A stretch of 63,947 nt of DNA. Origin: an uncultured Acidimicrobiaceae bacterium. Its GTDB lineage: Bacteria; Actinomycetota; Acidimicrobiia; Spongiisociales; UBA5794. A program made the position numbers and the translations under genes. The stretch lies in the NCBI GenBank assembly GCA_947258985.1, contig CAMYKI010000025.1, positions 1 to 63,947 of the forward strand. The letters run 5' to 3'. Shown piece after piece: positions 52,470 to 61,153 of this stretch. The notes under the pieces are model-generated. The model saw only the letters and a list, made by a program, of their open reading frames with translations, was not told the DNA's origin and did not search any database. Every line of letters begins with the position of its first letter. Positions within the stretch are counted from its first letter, which is position 1.

Positions 52470-52856
52470 TCAGCCCGTCTTGCCGGCCGCCGGCCACGCC
52501 GGATCCAGGAACCGCTGGATTTCGATCAGGTAGCCGTCGGGGTCGCGGTAGAAAGCGTGGTAGACGTTGTACTTCTCGTTGTGCTGCGGCGCCTTCTCGC
52601 AAACGGCCCCGGCATCCACCAACGCCTGGTGACGGCCGTCCACATCGGCAGTTACGAGCGTGAACAGGATCGAACCCGGGTCGCCCCGCTCGGTGCGCTC
52701 ACATATGCCCAGAAAGGCGGTCGGTGTTGTACCGAAAATCCGGCAATCACCCTGATCGAGCACCGGTTCGAGTCCCAAGACGTCGCGGTAGAACCGGGTC
52801 GACCGTTCCAGGTCGGAAACGAGCAGGAACGTGACCTGCTGATCCCACTGGCTCAT
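52470..52856 (-). CDS. Glyoxalase/VOC family protein
   Basis: 128 residues forming the two beta-alpha-beta-beta-beta modules of the vicinal oxygen chelate fold (V-S-D-L-E-R-S-T-R-F-Y-R-D-V-L-G-L and Y-R-D-P-D-G-Y-L-I-E-I). Possible metal ligands include H103 in Y-H-A-F and the E near the C-terminus. The ATG at 52856 overlaps the stop of the Gfo/Idh gene (ATGA), so the pair is coupled. Substrate unknown. Confidence 0.85.
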   Translation of the reverse strand: MSQWDQQVTFLLVSDLERSTRFYRDVLGLEPVLDQGDCRIFGTTPTAFLGICERTERGDPGSILFTLVTADVDGRHQALVDAGAVCEKAPQHNEKYNVYHAFYRDPDGYLIEIQRFLDPAWPAAGKTG

Positions 52857-53851
52857 GACCACCCCGATGGACCGGCGGCGGCGAAGACTCGTTCGATCGT
52901 CTTCATGTTGCCAAGAGCATCCGATCCTGAGTCGGGCAACTCGGCGCCGTCGAGTACCGCGGCGACGAATGCCTCTGCCTGCAGCGTGTATTGATCGACT
53001 GCCTCGAACTCGATGGTCTGCGTGCCCGGGGCCACCGGTGGTTCTCCGCCGACGGTGACCGCAATTCGTGTTGGGTGGTCGGGCGGGATATTGAACGGAA
53101 TCTCTATCGAAACCCGCCCTGTGGTCCCGTAAATGTCGACTCGCTGATCATCCTCCGCACGGGTGGAGCAGGCGAAAGTGGAGACCCGGTCGCCGAATTC
53201 GAGCACTCCGGCTGTGTAGATGTCGACGCCGGAGGCCGGGTCGCGACGCACCGAGGCCTTGATCCCGGTCGGCTCGGAGTCGAACAGCATGCGCGACAGG
53301 TGGATGGAGTAGCACCCGATGTCCATCAAAGCGCCACCTCCATAGTCGAGGATATTGCGGATGTTGTCGGCATCGTCGTTGAAGTACGAGAACCAACTGT
53401 CAATCGCGATGACCTCCCCAATCCCGCCTTCGACGATCAAGCGCCGGGCGGCCTGCCATGTGGGGTGGAAGCGATACATGAAGGCCTCCCGCATGATGAC
53501 GCCCGCCTCCTCGCAGGTATTGACCATCGACTCGGCCTCGGAAGAGGAGAGAGCGATCGGCTTTTCGCAAAGCACGTGCTTGCCGGCGCGGGCGGCGGCA
53601 ATGGTCCATTCTGCGTGCATGTGATTTGGCAGTGGAATGTATACGGCGTCGATGTCGGGGTCGGCAAGGAGTTGTCCGTAGGAGCCGTACGCATTCTCTA
53701 TGCCTAGCTCGGCGGCGTACTCCTCAGCAGATTCGAAGTTGCGCGAGGCCACCGCGGTCACGACAGATCGCGTCTCTGCCTGGATCGCCGGGACGACTTT
53801 GGTGCGTCCGATGTCGGCAGTGCTCAATATGCCCCAATTGACTCTATCCAC
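52853..53851 (-). CDS. Gfo/Idh/MocA-family oxidoreductase
   Basis: 332 residues. The Rossmann N-terminus (W-G-I-L-S-T-A-D-I-G, with S-T in place of the usual G-x-G) is followed by Y-I-P-L-P-N-H-M-H and the signature C-E-K-P-I, then the C-terminal substrate domain with Y-G-G-G-A-L-M-D-I-G-C-Y. NAD(P)-dependent oxidation of a sugar or inositol derivative, or a trans-dihydrodiol dehydrogenase type reaction. GTG start with GGAGG. Confidence 0.88.
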   Translation of the reverse strand: MDRVNWGILSTADIGRTKVVPAIQAETRSVVTAVASRNFESAEEYAAELGIENAYGSYGQLLADPDIDAVYIPLPNHMHAEWTIAAARAGKHVLCEKPIALSSSEAESMVNTCEEAGVIMREAFMYRFHPTWQAARRLIVEGGIGEVIAIDSWFSYFNDDADNIRNILDYGGGALMDIGCYSIHLSRMLFDSEPTGIKASVRRDPASGVDIYTAGVLEFGDRVSTFACSTRAEDDQRVDIYGTTGRVSIEIPFNIPPDHPTRIAVTVGGEPPVAPGTQTIEFEAVDQYTLQAEAFVAAVLDGAELPDSGSDALGNMKTIERVFAAAGPSGWS

Positions 53852-53955
53852 GGCAACCTCCGATAGGCGGTCCTCTCAGCGTAGTTGGCGTGCCGGCAGC
53901 GCCCGAGCGCATCGAGTCGAGGGTGAGATTGCTCTTTGCCGGCGGTAGCGGCACC

Positions 53956-54531
53956 ATGTGTGCAATGCGATGGTTGGCCGAGAAGTACCTGCGATGGCGG
54001 GGCTGGGAACTCGTCGGTGTTGAGCCGCCGCATGGCAAGTTCCTTGCAGTTGCCGCGCCGCACACCTCGAACTGGGACTTCGTTGGGTTTCTCGGTGTGG
54101 CCAGGCACTTCCGCATTCCGGCCCGAGTGATCGGTAAGCACAGTCTGGTTCGGGGGCCCTTTGGACCGTTGATGCGACGCCTCGGCATCATCCCGGTGGA
54201 GCGGGACACCGGCCAGGGTCTGGTCCAGCAGATGGTGGGTGAGTACGCTGCCGCCGATCGGATGGCACTCGTCATCGCCCCCGAAGGCACTCGACGGGCC
54301 GCACCGTTTTGGCGCTCCGGGTTCCACCGAATCGCCACTGCGGCCGGGGTGCCCATCGTCCTGACGTTTCTCGACTACGAGCACAAGAGGGGCGGTATCG
54401 GTCCGATAATTGAACCGACGGGGCAAATGGAAGACGACATGGCCACGATCGCCGCTTTCTACGAGGGGATGAAGGGCAAGAACCCGGAGAACCAGGGGCC
54501 GATCCGCCTCGAGCAACCCGACACTGCCTAA
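53956..54531 (+). CDS. PlsC-like acyltransferase
   Basis: 191 residues if started at the ATG at 53956; the frame is open to a GTG at 53890 and the start is not decided by a clear Shine-Dalgarno. Catalytic H36-T-S-N-W-D41 (HX4D) and I-A-P-E-G-T-R-R are intact, followed by H-R-I-A-T-A-A-G-V-P-I. It is shorter than the 46,189 enzyme and lacks strong membrane helices, like the small soluble-type 1-acylglycerol-phosphate acyltransferases. Acceptor unknown. Confidence 0.8.
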   Translation: MCAMRWLAEKYLRWRGWELVGVEPPHGKFLAVAAPHTSNWDFVGFLGVARHFRIPARVIGKHSLVRGPFGPLMRRLGIIPVERDTGQGLVQQMVGEYAAADRMALVIAPEGTRRAAPFWRSGFHRIATAAGVPIVLTFLDYEHKRGGIGPIIEPTGQMEDDMATIAAFYEGMKGKNPENQGPIRLEQPDTA

Positions 54532-54616
54532 CTCGGAATCGAGTTTGCACCCGGGACCTTGGACCTTGCCCGGACGGCGGTCCAAGTTGTAGCCTTGGAG
54601 ATGCAAGGAGGTCCGC

Positions 54617-55012
54617 ATGGACATGGAAGGCCTGATCCTCGACGTGACCCCAGCCGACGGGGATTTCGATCGCGGTTTTCTGGAGAAGCTTGGGCACCCC
54701 GTGCTCGTCTGCCACGGTCCTGAGGAAGGCCACACATGCCCGATCCTTCTCGACGGGTGTGACATGGTCGACAAGGCTCACGGCATCATCTTTCAGATCG
54801 ACCTGGAACGAACGCAACATCGTGCGATCCTGAAGCGCTACCAGGAGGTCGTTGCCGACGATGTTCCAATCGTCGCCGTCGTTCGCAAGGGGCAGAAAGC
54901 GCGTTACCGCGAGTTGCTTGCCGGTGTGCAAATCTGGGAAAGCGAACCGACGGTGAGTGAACTCGACGGATTTGCCGCCGAAGTCGAGGCAGCCGACCAC
55001 ACCCGGGAGTAA
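54617..55012 (+). CDS. Hypothetical protein
   Basis: 131 residues with a strong AAGGAGG Shine-Dalgarno. Alternating beta-alpha pattern (P-V-L-V-C-H-G-P, C-P-I-L-L-D-G-C-D-M-V, G-I-I-F-Q-I-D-L, V-P-I-V-A-V-V) resembles a receiver-like Rossmann fold without the phosphorylation site; three Cys/His pairs lie near residues 32-48. No family recognised. It sits just upstream of the hybrid kinase gene (111-bp gap) and might act with it. Confidence 0.75.
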   Translation: MDMEGLILDVTPADGDFDRGFLEKLGHPVLVCHGPEEGHTCPILLDGCDMVDKAHGIIFQIDLERTQHRAILKRYQEVVADDVPIVAVVRKGQKARYRELLAGVQIWESEPTVSELDGFAAEVEAADHTRE

Positions 55013-55123
55013 ATCACCGTCCATTGGATCGGTGCCGACACGGGTGAGCCGGACCCCGAAATCCGTCCACGGGTATTGAGCGATTCGCTCAATCGACCCC
55101 CCGCTCCTGCCGACATCACTTAC

Positions 55124-58100
55124 ATGGCGCTTCCCGAACCCAGCACCGGGTTGTCAGACGACGATCCCAGCGAGGTGCTGCGCCGGCAGCTGCAACTTGC
55201 CCAGGTAGCAGCGCGGGCGCAGCAGGATTTCATCGAGGGTGTCGACGCTCGTCGTGTTTTTGGCGAGATGATGGACTCTGTGCTCGACCTGACTGGGGCA
55301 TCGTCCGCCTACGTAGCTGCCGCCGGCAAGGACCCCTCAGGCGACTCCTTGCTGCAGCCGTATGCGGTGCAGGGATTCTCCTGGGACTTCGGAGAAAGCG
55401 AGCTTGCCGCCCGGGCGCTGGCGAGCGGATCCATTATTGAAGAAGACGCAGAGGCCTGCGCTGCGCTGGTCTGCAACGGGTCCGTGTGTGGTGTCTTTGC
55501 AGTCGGCGGAGCTTCTCCCGGCGCGCTCAAATCGGTTCAGCCGGTCCTCGACGCAGCGGCGACGATCCTGACCGGTCTCAGGGAGGATCCCGATTCGGTG
55601 CCTGCGGAACACCACGACGATGAGGCATTGAAGGCCGTCGTTAGCCATGCTCCCCTCATACTCTTCGCAATCGACGGGGACGGGTCCTTCAGCTTCTCCG
55701 CCGGAGGAGATGTCGGCCTGATGGGCGTCGACGAGCAGGGTCTCGCTGGGATGACGGCGAGAGACTTTGACACAATTCCCGGCTGGTCGGAGCTCTACGA
55801 TGTCGCCAGGTCGGGCACAGGAACGGCCGGGGTGGTGGATGCCTTTGGTCGGAGTTGGGAAATCCGCCTGAGCCCGCAGGGATCGAGCAACGGGTCCCCG
55901 CAGCGCATTGTTGGAGTGGCCACGGACGTGACCGACCGGATCCAGCTGGAACGAGCCCTCGATCGCAGCAAGGCGCGACTCGAGGTGATTCTTCAGGGGG
56001 CATCAGATCTGGTGATGACGCTCGACAAGCGCGGAGTCCTGCGGTTCGTTAGTCCGTCGATAACAAAACACCTCGACTGGCCGGCTGAGGAGATAGTCGG
56101 ACGAGAACTCATCGAGTTCATGCATGCTGAGGACGTCGATGGCTTCTTCGACGCGATAGGCGCAGTCAAATCGGGGATGAGTGCGCCGGCGCTCCAGCAT
56201 CGAATCCGTCACCATGACGGGACCTGGCATTTCTTCGAGTCGGTGGCGACAAATCGGCTCGACGACCCGAGGGTGCGCGCCTACGTTGTGAGCGCGAGGC
56301 CTGTGGGGAGCCGGCGCGCCGCAGAAGAAGCGATGCGCTCGAGCGAGGAGCGTTTCCGACTCCTTGCCGAAAACGCCACCGACATCATCTCCAGGCGCGG
56401 CCCCTATGGCGTGGTTACGTACGTCTCGCCATCGATAAACAACATCCTCGGCTACAGCGCCGACGAGATCCTGGGCTCGGATGCAACGGAACTGGTGCAC
56501 CCCGACCACATCGAGGCCTATCGGAAGTTCGTGGTACCCAGTGGTGACGAGCCATCGAAGGCTACCTACAAGATGCGACACGCAGAAGGTCACTACGTCT
56601 GGCTGGAGGGCGTTGCCCGGCTAGTGCGCGATCCGGAGACCTCGCTGCCGCTCGAGTACCAGGTTGTCTCGCGGGACGTAACCGAACGCCAACAAGCGGC
56701 CGAAGAACTGCATGCCGCCAAAGAAGCCGCCGAAGTCGCCAACGTCGCAAAGTCCCAATTCCTTGCGAACATGAGCCATGAGATTCGGACGCCGATGAAT
56801 GCCATTCTCGGCATGACGGATCTCGCATTGCTGACGGAACTGACCGTTGAGCAGCGCGACTACCTGACCACAGTCGCCCAGGCATCAAATTCGCTGCTCG
56901 ACCTCATCAACGACATCCTCGACCTTGCCAAGATCGAATCGGGCCGCCTGTCTCTCGAAGAGATACCTTTCAGCCTGCGCGACACGGTCAGCGACACCGT
57001 CGGCACCATGTCCGTGCGTGCTCGGGAACAGGGGATCTACTTGAAGGGCGACATCGATGCGGACCTGCCGCACGGTTTCATCGGCGATCCCGGGAGGGTT
57101 CGTCAGATCTTGTTCAATCTCATCGGCAACGCGGTCAAATTCACCCACGTCGGTGGCGTGACCGTGCGGGTCTCGGCCCGTCACGTTGGCGAAGACAAAC
57201 GCCAACTCGTCAGATTTGCCGTCGAAGACACCGGGATCGGAGTGCCGGAAGATCGCCTCCAAGCGATCTTCGAAGCGTTCTCTCAGGCAGATTCGAGCAC
57301 ATCGCGCAAATACGGTGGAACCGGACTCGGCTTGGCAATCACGGCCGAACTGGTGGAAATGATGGGGGGCAAGCTCAGCGCGACCAGCACACTTGGTGAA
57401 GGCAGCACATTCTCTTTCGAGATCCCGCTGCAACACGTTGACGAAGGGGCCATCACTCCGGTGCGCCACTCGGAGTCGAATGGGGTGTCGGTTCTGGTCA
57501 TTGCCGATGCCGAGACTCGCGGCCAACAGGTTTCGACGACGGTCACGCGGTCCGGGATGGCCGCAACCGTGGTTGTTGACATAGATGAGGCAGAGGTCGT
57601 CCTGACCGATTCGCCCAACGCGTATGACGCCGTCGTCCTGGCAGCGTCGCGACGGGCCGCGTTCACTGACGATGACCTGGCCAGAACCGGCATCGTTGAA
57701 GAGATTCCGACTCTTGCCCTGCTGCCGGTAGGACAGCGCGGCGAGGCGAGCCGATACCGCCAACTCGGCTTCAAGGCGTACCTTGCCGAGCCTCTCGGTC
57801 CCGGGAGTCTCGTAGAGGCGCTGTTGTTGCTGACTGGGGGAACCGTCAGTTCGGACGAGATGATTACCCGCCACTGGTTGCGGGAGCGGCGCCAACAGCT
57901 CCGGGTCCTTCTGGCGGAGGACTCGCCCATCAATCAGAAGCTGGCGGTTCGCCTCCTCGCCAGGAGAGGTCACGACGTCACGGTTGTTGATGACGGTCGC
58001 AAAGCCGTCGATGCGTTCGAGCAAGGGGACTTCGATGTGGTTCTCATGGACATCCAGATGCCCGAATTGGATGGCTTTGCGGCAACCGGCGAAATTCGCA

Positions 58101-58648
58101 AGCTCGAAGAGGGCACGGGTGCCCGAGTCCCGGTCGTAGCACTCACGGCTCACGCCATGGCGGGCGACGAGGCGCGGTGTCTCGAAGCGGGTATGGACGC
58201 CTACGTGTCGAAACCGTTCCGGCCGGAGGAGCTCTTCGTGACCGTCGAGCAAATGGCTGCCGGGTCCCAACCGATGCAGCACCAGGAGTCGCTTGTGGAG
58301 GAAGTTGAATACGTTGTTTTCGATCGTGAGCAGGCCATGGCTCAATACGGCGACGACCCTGAGTTCCTGAACGAGATAGTCGCTTTGTTTGTCGATGAGA
58401 TGGACGGTCTGCTCGCCGAAGGCGAGGTCGGCCGTGAGGCGCGTGACGCCGACGTGCTGGCCAAAACGGCACACCGGCTCAAAGGCGCTCTCGGGCAGAT
58501 GACTGCCGAGGAAGGTCAGCACGCTGCTCTCGCCGTCGAGCTGGCCGGCAAAGCCGACGAGCTGGACGACATCGACCAATTGTGGGCAGATCTCGTCGCC
58601 GCAACCGATCGACTCCGCCCGAGGCTTGCAGAATTCCTCCCTTCCTAG
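55124..58648 (+). CDS. Hybrid histidine kinase with PAS domains, receiver and Hpt
   Basis: 1174 residues from the ATG at 55124 (TTG 55076 is an alternative; neither has a clear Shine-Dalgarno). No membrane helix is seen, so it is probably soluble. Order: GAF-like N-terminus (about 30-160), three PAS-type segments (about 175-280, 290-400, 405-525), DHp with H552 in N-M-S-H-E-I-R-T-P, HATPase (N-boxes L-I-G-N-A-V-K-F, D-T-G-I-G-V, G-G-T-G-L-G-L), a receiver-like domain without a phospho-Asp (about 790-900), an intact receiver with D976 in V-L-M-D-I-Q-M-P, and a Hpt domain with H1117 in A-H-R-L-K-G-A-L-G. An ArcB/BarA-type phosphorelay; its output partner is not encoded nearby. Confidence 0.92.
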   Translation: MALPEPSTGLSDDDPSEVLRRQLQLAQVAARAQQDFIEGVDARRVFGEMMDSVLDLTGASSAYVAAAGKDPSGDSLLQPYAVQGFSWDFGESELAARALASGSIIEEDAEACAALVCNGSVCGVFAVGGASPGALKSVQPVLDAAATILTGLREDPDSVPAEHHDDEALKAVVSHAPLILFAIDGDGSFSFSAGGDVGLMGVDEQGLAGMTARDFDTIPGWSELYDVARSGTGTAGVVDAFGRSWEIRLSPQGSSNGSPQRIVGVATDVTDRIQLERALDRSKARLEVILQGASDLVMTLDKRGVLRFVSPSITKHLDWPAEEIVGRELIEFMHAEDVDGFFDAIGAVKSGMSAPALQHRIRHHDGTWHFFESVATNRLDDPRVRAYVVSARPVGSRRAAEEAMRSSEERFRLLAENATDIISRRGPYGVVTYVSPSINNILGYSADEILGSDATELVHPDHIEAYRKFVVPSGDEPSKATYKMRHAEGHYVWLEGVARLVRDPETSLPLEYQVVSRDVTERQQAAEELHAAKEAAEVANVAKSQFLANMSHEIRTPMNAILGMTDLALLTELTVEQRDYLTTVAQASNSLLDLINDILDLAKIESGRLSLEEIPFSLRDTVSDTVGTMSVRAREQGIYLKGDIDADLPHGFIGDPGRVRQILFNLIGNAVKFTHVGGVTVRVSARHVGEDKRQLVRFAVEDTGIGVPEDRLQAIFEAFSQADSSTSRKYGGTGLGLAITAELVEMMGGKLSATSTLGEGSTFSFEIPLQHVDEGAITPVRHSESNGVSVLVIADAETRGQQVSTTVTRSGMAATVVVDIDEAEVVLTDSPNAYDAVVLAASRRAAFTDDDLARTGIVEEIPTLALLPVGQRGEASRYRQLGFKAYLAEPLGPGSLVEALLLLTGGTVSSDEMITRHWLRERRQQLRVLLAEDSPINQKLAVRLLARRGHDVTVVDDGRKAVDAFEQGDFDVVLMDIQMPELDGFAATGEIRKLEEGTGARVPVVALTAHAMAGDEARCLEAGMDAYVSKPFRPEELFVTVEQMAAGSQPMQHQESLVEEVEYVVFDREQAMAQYGDDPEFLNEIVALFVDEMDGLLAEGEVGREARDADVLAKTAHRLKGALGQMTAEEGQHAALAVELAGKADELDDIDQLWADLVAATDRLRPRLAEFLPS

Positions 58649-58728
58649 AGGGTCGTCCATAGCCACTCGACGAAAATCGTTCTCCAATCAGGTTTTTGTG
58701 TGCCAGAATGCGTCTACCAGAGAAAGGA

Positions 58729-58849
58729 GGTGGTCCGAACAATGGATGAAAGTCTTTACAGGACTCTGGAGGTGGCCGAGCGCTAGCTGCTACTCGGTTA
58801 ACTCGGAGTAGCCGCTCAATTTGAGGTGGCGACTCCAACTCGGACCACC
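58729..58849 (+). ncRNA. Structured leader RNA candidate enclosing a 14-codon ORF
   Basis: A perfect 10-bp outer stem pairs GGTGGTCCGA (58729-58738) with TCGGACCACC (58840-58849). Inside, TGGAG (58767-58771) can pair with CTCCA (58833-58837), and a 12-bp hairpin pairs GAGCG (58778-58782) plus GCTACTC (58789-58795) with GAGTAGC plus CGCTC (58806-58817) around a 6-nt bulge. The outer stem takes the last two bases of the Shine-Dalgarno of the enclosed ORF. A CAGAAT sequence (58704-58709) could be a -10 element. No Rfam family is recognised by eye. Confidence 0.6.
58742..58786 (+). CDS. 14-codon leader-type ORF (MDESLYRTLEVAER)
   Basis: ATG at 58742, TAG at 58784-58786. The Shine-Dalgarno AAAGGAGG (58723-58730) is among the strongest in the window, with an 11-nt gap to the ATG. 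The ORF is wholly inside the 58729-58849 fold, and its stop lies in the bulge of the inner hairpin, so ribosome position would decide which stems form. It has no codon run (such as Trp or His) that would name an amino acid signal. May be a leader peptide. Confidence 0.55.
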   Translation: MDESLYRTLEVAER

Positions 58850-58850
58850 G

Positions 58851-58913
58851 GAACCCGGAGATCTGCGATTTGGTCCTATCGCAGCGGTCACTGACCGAAG
58901 ATGCTCCGGGTTC
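58851..58913 (+). ncRNA. Three-way-junction RNA fold after the leader ORF
   Basis: The closing stem GAACCCGGAG (58851-58860) / CTCCGGGTTC (58904-58913) is a perfect 10 bp. It encloses two perfect hairpins, CTGCGAT / ATCGCAG (58863-58869, 58878-58884) and CGGTCA / TGACCG (58885-58890, 58892-58897). TTTCG follows, so it may act as a terminator or riboswitch platform. It begins 1 nt after the preceding fold and ends 100 bp before mec. Confidence 0.6.
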
Positions 58914-59012
58914 TTTCGCGTCTCGAGGTAGTCCGCGGCTGGAATGGCGACAATGCAGCGAGCTATCGTCGAGAGCGAAAGGGCGGCACTTCGGCATCGA
59001 CACCGGGCAGTC

Positions 59013-59429
59013 ATGGAACCGACTGAGCAGATCGTGATACCTCCTCAGATCCATCACGCCATGATTGAGCACGCCCGTTTCTGCTACCCCGAAGAGGCGT
59101 GCGGGCTGATAGCGATGGACGAGGCGGGGGAACTGCGAATGGTGTACGCAACCACGAACGTGGATCGTTCCCGAGTGCGTTTCACGGTGGCGCCGCGCGA
59201 GCACTACGGCGCGATCAAACACGCCGAAAGGCAGGGTTGGACCGTCGCGGGTTCCTTCCACTCGCATCCGGAATCGGCGGCCTTTCCTTCCGGGCGAGAC
59301 ATCGCAGGAGCGCTCGATCCCGAGTGGTTGTACTTCATAGTCGGACTTGGTGACGAGATGCCGGATGTGCGTGCATTCCGGATCCGCGACTACCGGGTTG
59401 TCGAGGTAGCCCATAGGGAGGCTTCGTGA
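59013..59429 (+). CDS. mec: JAMM/MPN+ metalloprotease (Mec family)
   Basis: 138 residues from the ATG at 59013; an ATG at 58944 would add 23 residues unlike the family. The JAMM zinc motif is complete: E28 in P-E-E-A-C-G, H83-S-H85-P and D96 in F-P-S-G-R-D. Actinobacterial Mec removes the C-terminal cysteine adduct from the sulfur carrier CysO in cysteine synthesis. Here no cysO or cysM follows, so the substrate may be encoded elsewhere. Its stop overlaps the next start (GTGA). Confidence 0.9.
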   Translation: MEPTEQIVIPPQIHHAMIEHARFCYPEEACGLIAMDEAGELRMVYATTNVDRSRVRFTVAPREHYGAIKHAERQGWTVAGSFHSHPESAAFPSGRDIAGALDPEWLYFIVGLGDEMPDVRAFRIRDYRVVEVAHREAS

Positions 59430-59686
59430 CTGTGCCGGACCGCTCGGAACACTTGACCATGTATGGCATGGTTGGTGTAGCCATGCACATCGTGATCGGC
59501 GTGCTGGTTGCTGCCTCGGTCCACGTTGTGCCTGCATCCGGGATGATCGTCCTGGGAGTCTTCTGGACTGTGGGGGCAATCGCCGGCGCCGTACTGTGGA
59601 AGCGCACGGTGTGGATTCCGCTGCTGTCCTCGCTGGTCGTCGCAGGTGCCTGGATGACCATCCTGTTTTCGAATCGGTCGACATGA
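59426..59686 (+). CDS. Small three-helix membrane protein
   Basis: 86 residues from a GTG overlapping the mec stop by 4 bp, and ending with ATGA overlapped by the next gene. Three predicted transmembrane helices (about 15-35, 39-57, 62-82). Tight coupling on both sides places it in the mec-MBL-rph-rdgB transcription unit. No family recognised. Confidence 0.8.
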   Translation: MTVPDRSEHLTMYGMVGVAMHIVIGVLVAASVHVVPASGMIVLGVFWTVGAIAGAVLWKRTVWIPLLSSLVVAGAWMTILFSNRST

Positions 59687-60432
59687 GGCTCGACGTCCTG
59701 GGAAGCGCAGGGACATACCCCACTGCCGATCGTCCGGCCTCCGGATATGTGGTCAGTGCCGGCACCACCCACGTGTTGTGCGACGCAGGATTCGGGACAT
59801 TCGCCGAACTGACCCGCCGCATGGACCCGGACCAATTGGACGCCGTCGTTCTTTCTCATCGGCACCCCGACCACTGCGTCGACTTCCTGGCGCTGCACCA
59901 CGCCCTTTCTTACGGGCCCTATCAGCGTCGGGGGCTGCTCGTGTTCTGTGCCCCAGGGGTGGAGGACCGGCTCGCCGATTTTCTTGGAGCAGGAGAGGGC
60001 CATGTCTTCTTCGATGTGTTTGATTTTCACGAGGTTGGGGAGACCAATCATGTGACGGTCGGATCGATCGACCTGCGATTCGCCGTGACATCCCATCGGG
60101 TGCCGACGATTGCCACACGATTCGAAGCGGCCGGCCGGTCCCTGGCGTACTCGGCGGACACAGGCCCGGGTGGGGGCTATCCGGAATTGTGCGAGGACGC
60201 CGACGTGATGCTGTGCGAGGCGTCGCTCGAAGGGGAGCGGGACGACCACCATTTTGTGCATCATCTGACGGCCACTGAAGCGGGGGCTATCGCTCGCGAA
60301 GCCGGGGTGCAGAAGCTGATCCTGACACACCTACCGCCTAGCCTTGACCCTGAGCGGTCCCGATCCGAAGCCACAAGCGTCTTCGGGGGAAAGGTCGCCG
60401 TCGCTTCCCCCGGTGATGTGTACGAGATCTGA
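59683..60432 (+). CDS. MBL-fold phosphodiesterase (Rv1339-like)
   Basis: 249 residues. It begins [13 protein letters not shown], with zinc motif H59-R-H61-P-D63-H64, a Y-S-A-D-T-G-P segment and a late L-T-H-L-P-P. This belongs to the RNase Z-like branch; M. tuberculosis Rv1339, in the same place before rph and rdgB, has been described as an atypical cAMP phosphodiesterase. A cAMP-degrading role would complement the cyclase at 15,268. Coupled to both neighbours. Confidence 0.88.
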   Translation: MRLDVLGSAGTYPTADRPASGYVVSAGTTHVLCDAGFGTFAELTRRMDPDQLDAVVLSHRHPDHCVDFLALHHALSYGPYQRRGLLVFCAPGVEDRLADFLGAGEGHVFFDVFDFHEVGETNHVTVGSIDLRFAVTSHRVPTIATRFEAAGRSLAYSADTGPGGGYPELCEDADVMLCEASLEGERDDHHFVHHLTATEAGAIAREAGVQKLILTHLPPSLDPERSRSEATSVFGGKVAVASPGDVYEI

Positions 60433-60449
60433 CTAGCAGAGGATTGAAG

Positions 60450-61151
60450 ATGAGAGAGGACCGCCAGGTCGACGAATTGCGTCCAGTAGTGATGCGCCGC
60501 GGCTACACCGAGATGACACCGGGTTCGGTGCTGGTCGAAATGGGCAGAACGCGGGTTCTGTGCACCGTTTCGATCGAGCAGGACGTGCCGCCCTGGATGA
60601 GGGGGACCGGCAAGGGTTGGGTGACGGCGGAGTATTCAATGCTGCCCGGGTCGAGCCGGGAGCGGGTTTCCCGCCGATCGATCAGCGGCGGTCGCACCAA
60701 AGAGATCCAGCGCCTCATCGGGCGCTCGTTGCGGGCCGCCGTCGACGAAAAGGCGATGGGGGAGATGATGGCCCGCATCGACTGCGATGTTCTCCAGGCC
60801 GACGGGGGTACCCGTACCGCATCGATTACCGGGGCCTGGGTAGCGCTGGCCGACGCCTTCGACAAGATGGTCGAGGACGGCGTGCTCGAGGCTTCACCCA
60901 TCAAGCAACACATTGCCGCCGTTTCCGTCGGGGTTGTTGACGGAGAGGTACTTCTCGACCTGGAGTATGCCGAGGATGTCGGTGCAGACACCGACTGCAA
61001 CGTCGTGATGACAGGAGATGGCACGTTCGTCGAGGTGCAGGGAACGGCCGAGGGAGTGGCTTTCGACCGGGATGAACTGAACCGCATGCTCGATCTCGCC
61101 TCAGACGGGATCGCCTCGCTAGTAGAGCAACAGAAGGCGTCCCGGATCTGA
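60450..61151 (+). CDS. rph: Ribonuclease PH
   Basis: 233 residues. RNase PH signatures: [25 protein letters not shown], the R-S-L-R-A-A-V-D block and [18 protein letters not shown]. It phosphorolytically trims tRNA 3' ends. The ATG at 60450 is chosen over TTG 60444 because GAGGATTG is the upstream Shine-Dalgarno. rdgB follows after 2 bp. Confidence 0.96.
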   Translation: MREDRQVDELRPVVMRRGYTEMTPGSVLVEMGRTRVLCTVSIEQDVPPWMRGTGKGWVTAEYSMLPGSSRERVSRRSISGGRTKEIQRLIGRSLRAAVDEKAMGEMMARIDCDVLQADGGTRTASITGAWVALADAFDKMVEDGVLEASPIKQHIAAVSVGVVDGEVLLDLEYAEDVGADTDCNVVMTGDGTFVEVQGTAEGVAFDRDELNRMLDLASDGIASLVEQQKASRI

Positions 61152-61153
61152 CC

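Noticed and set aside
58765-58850. Possible tRNA-Ser/Leu, because of GGAGGTGGCCGAG
   Set aside because: No T at position 8, no T-loop GTTCGA, and the 3' side does not pair as an acceptor stem; the leader-RNA reading fits better.
58479-60330. Long minus-strand ORFs antisense to the mec region
   Set aside because: High Arg/His/Pro composition typical of antisense frames in GC-rich DNA; the plus-strand genes have intact domains.
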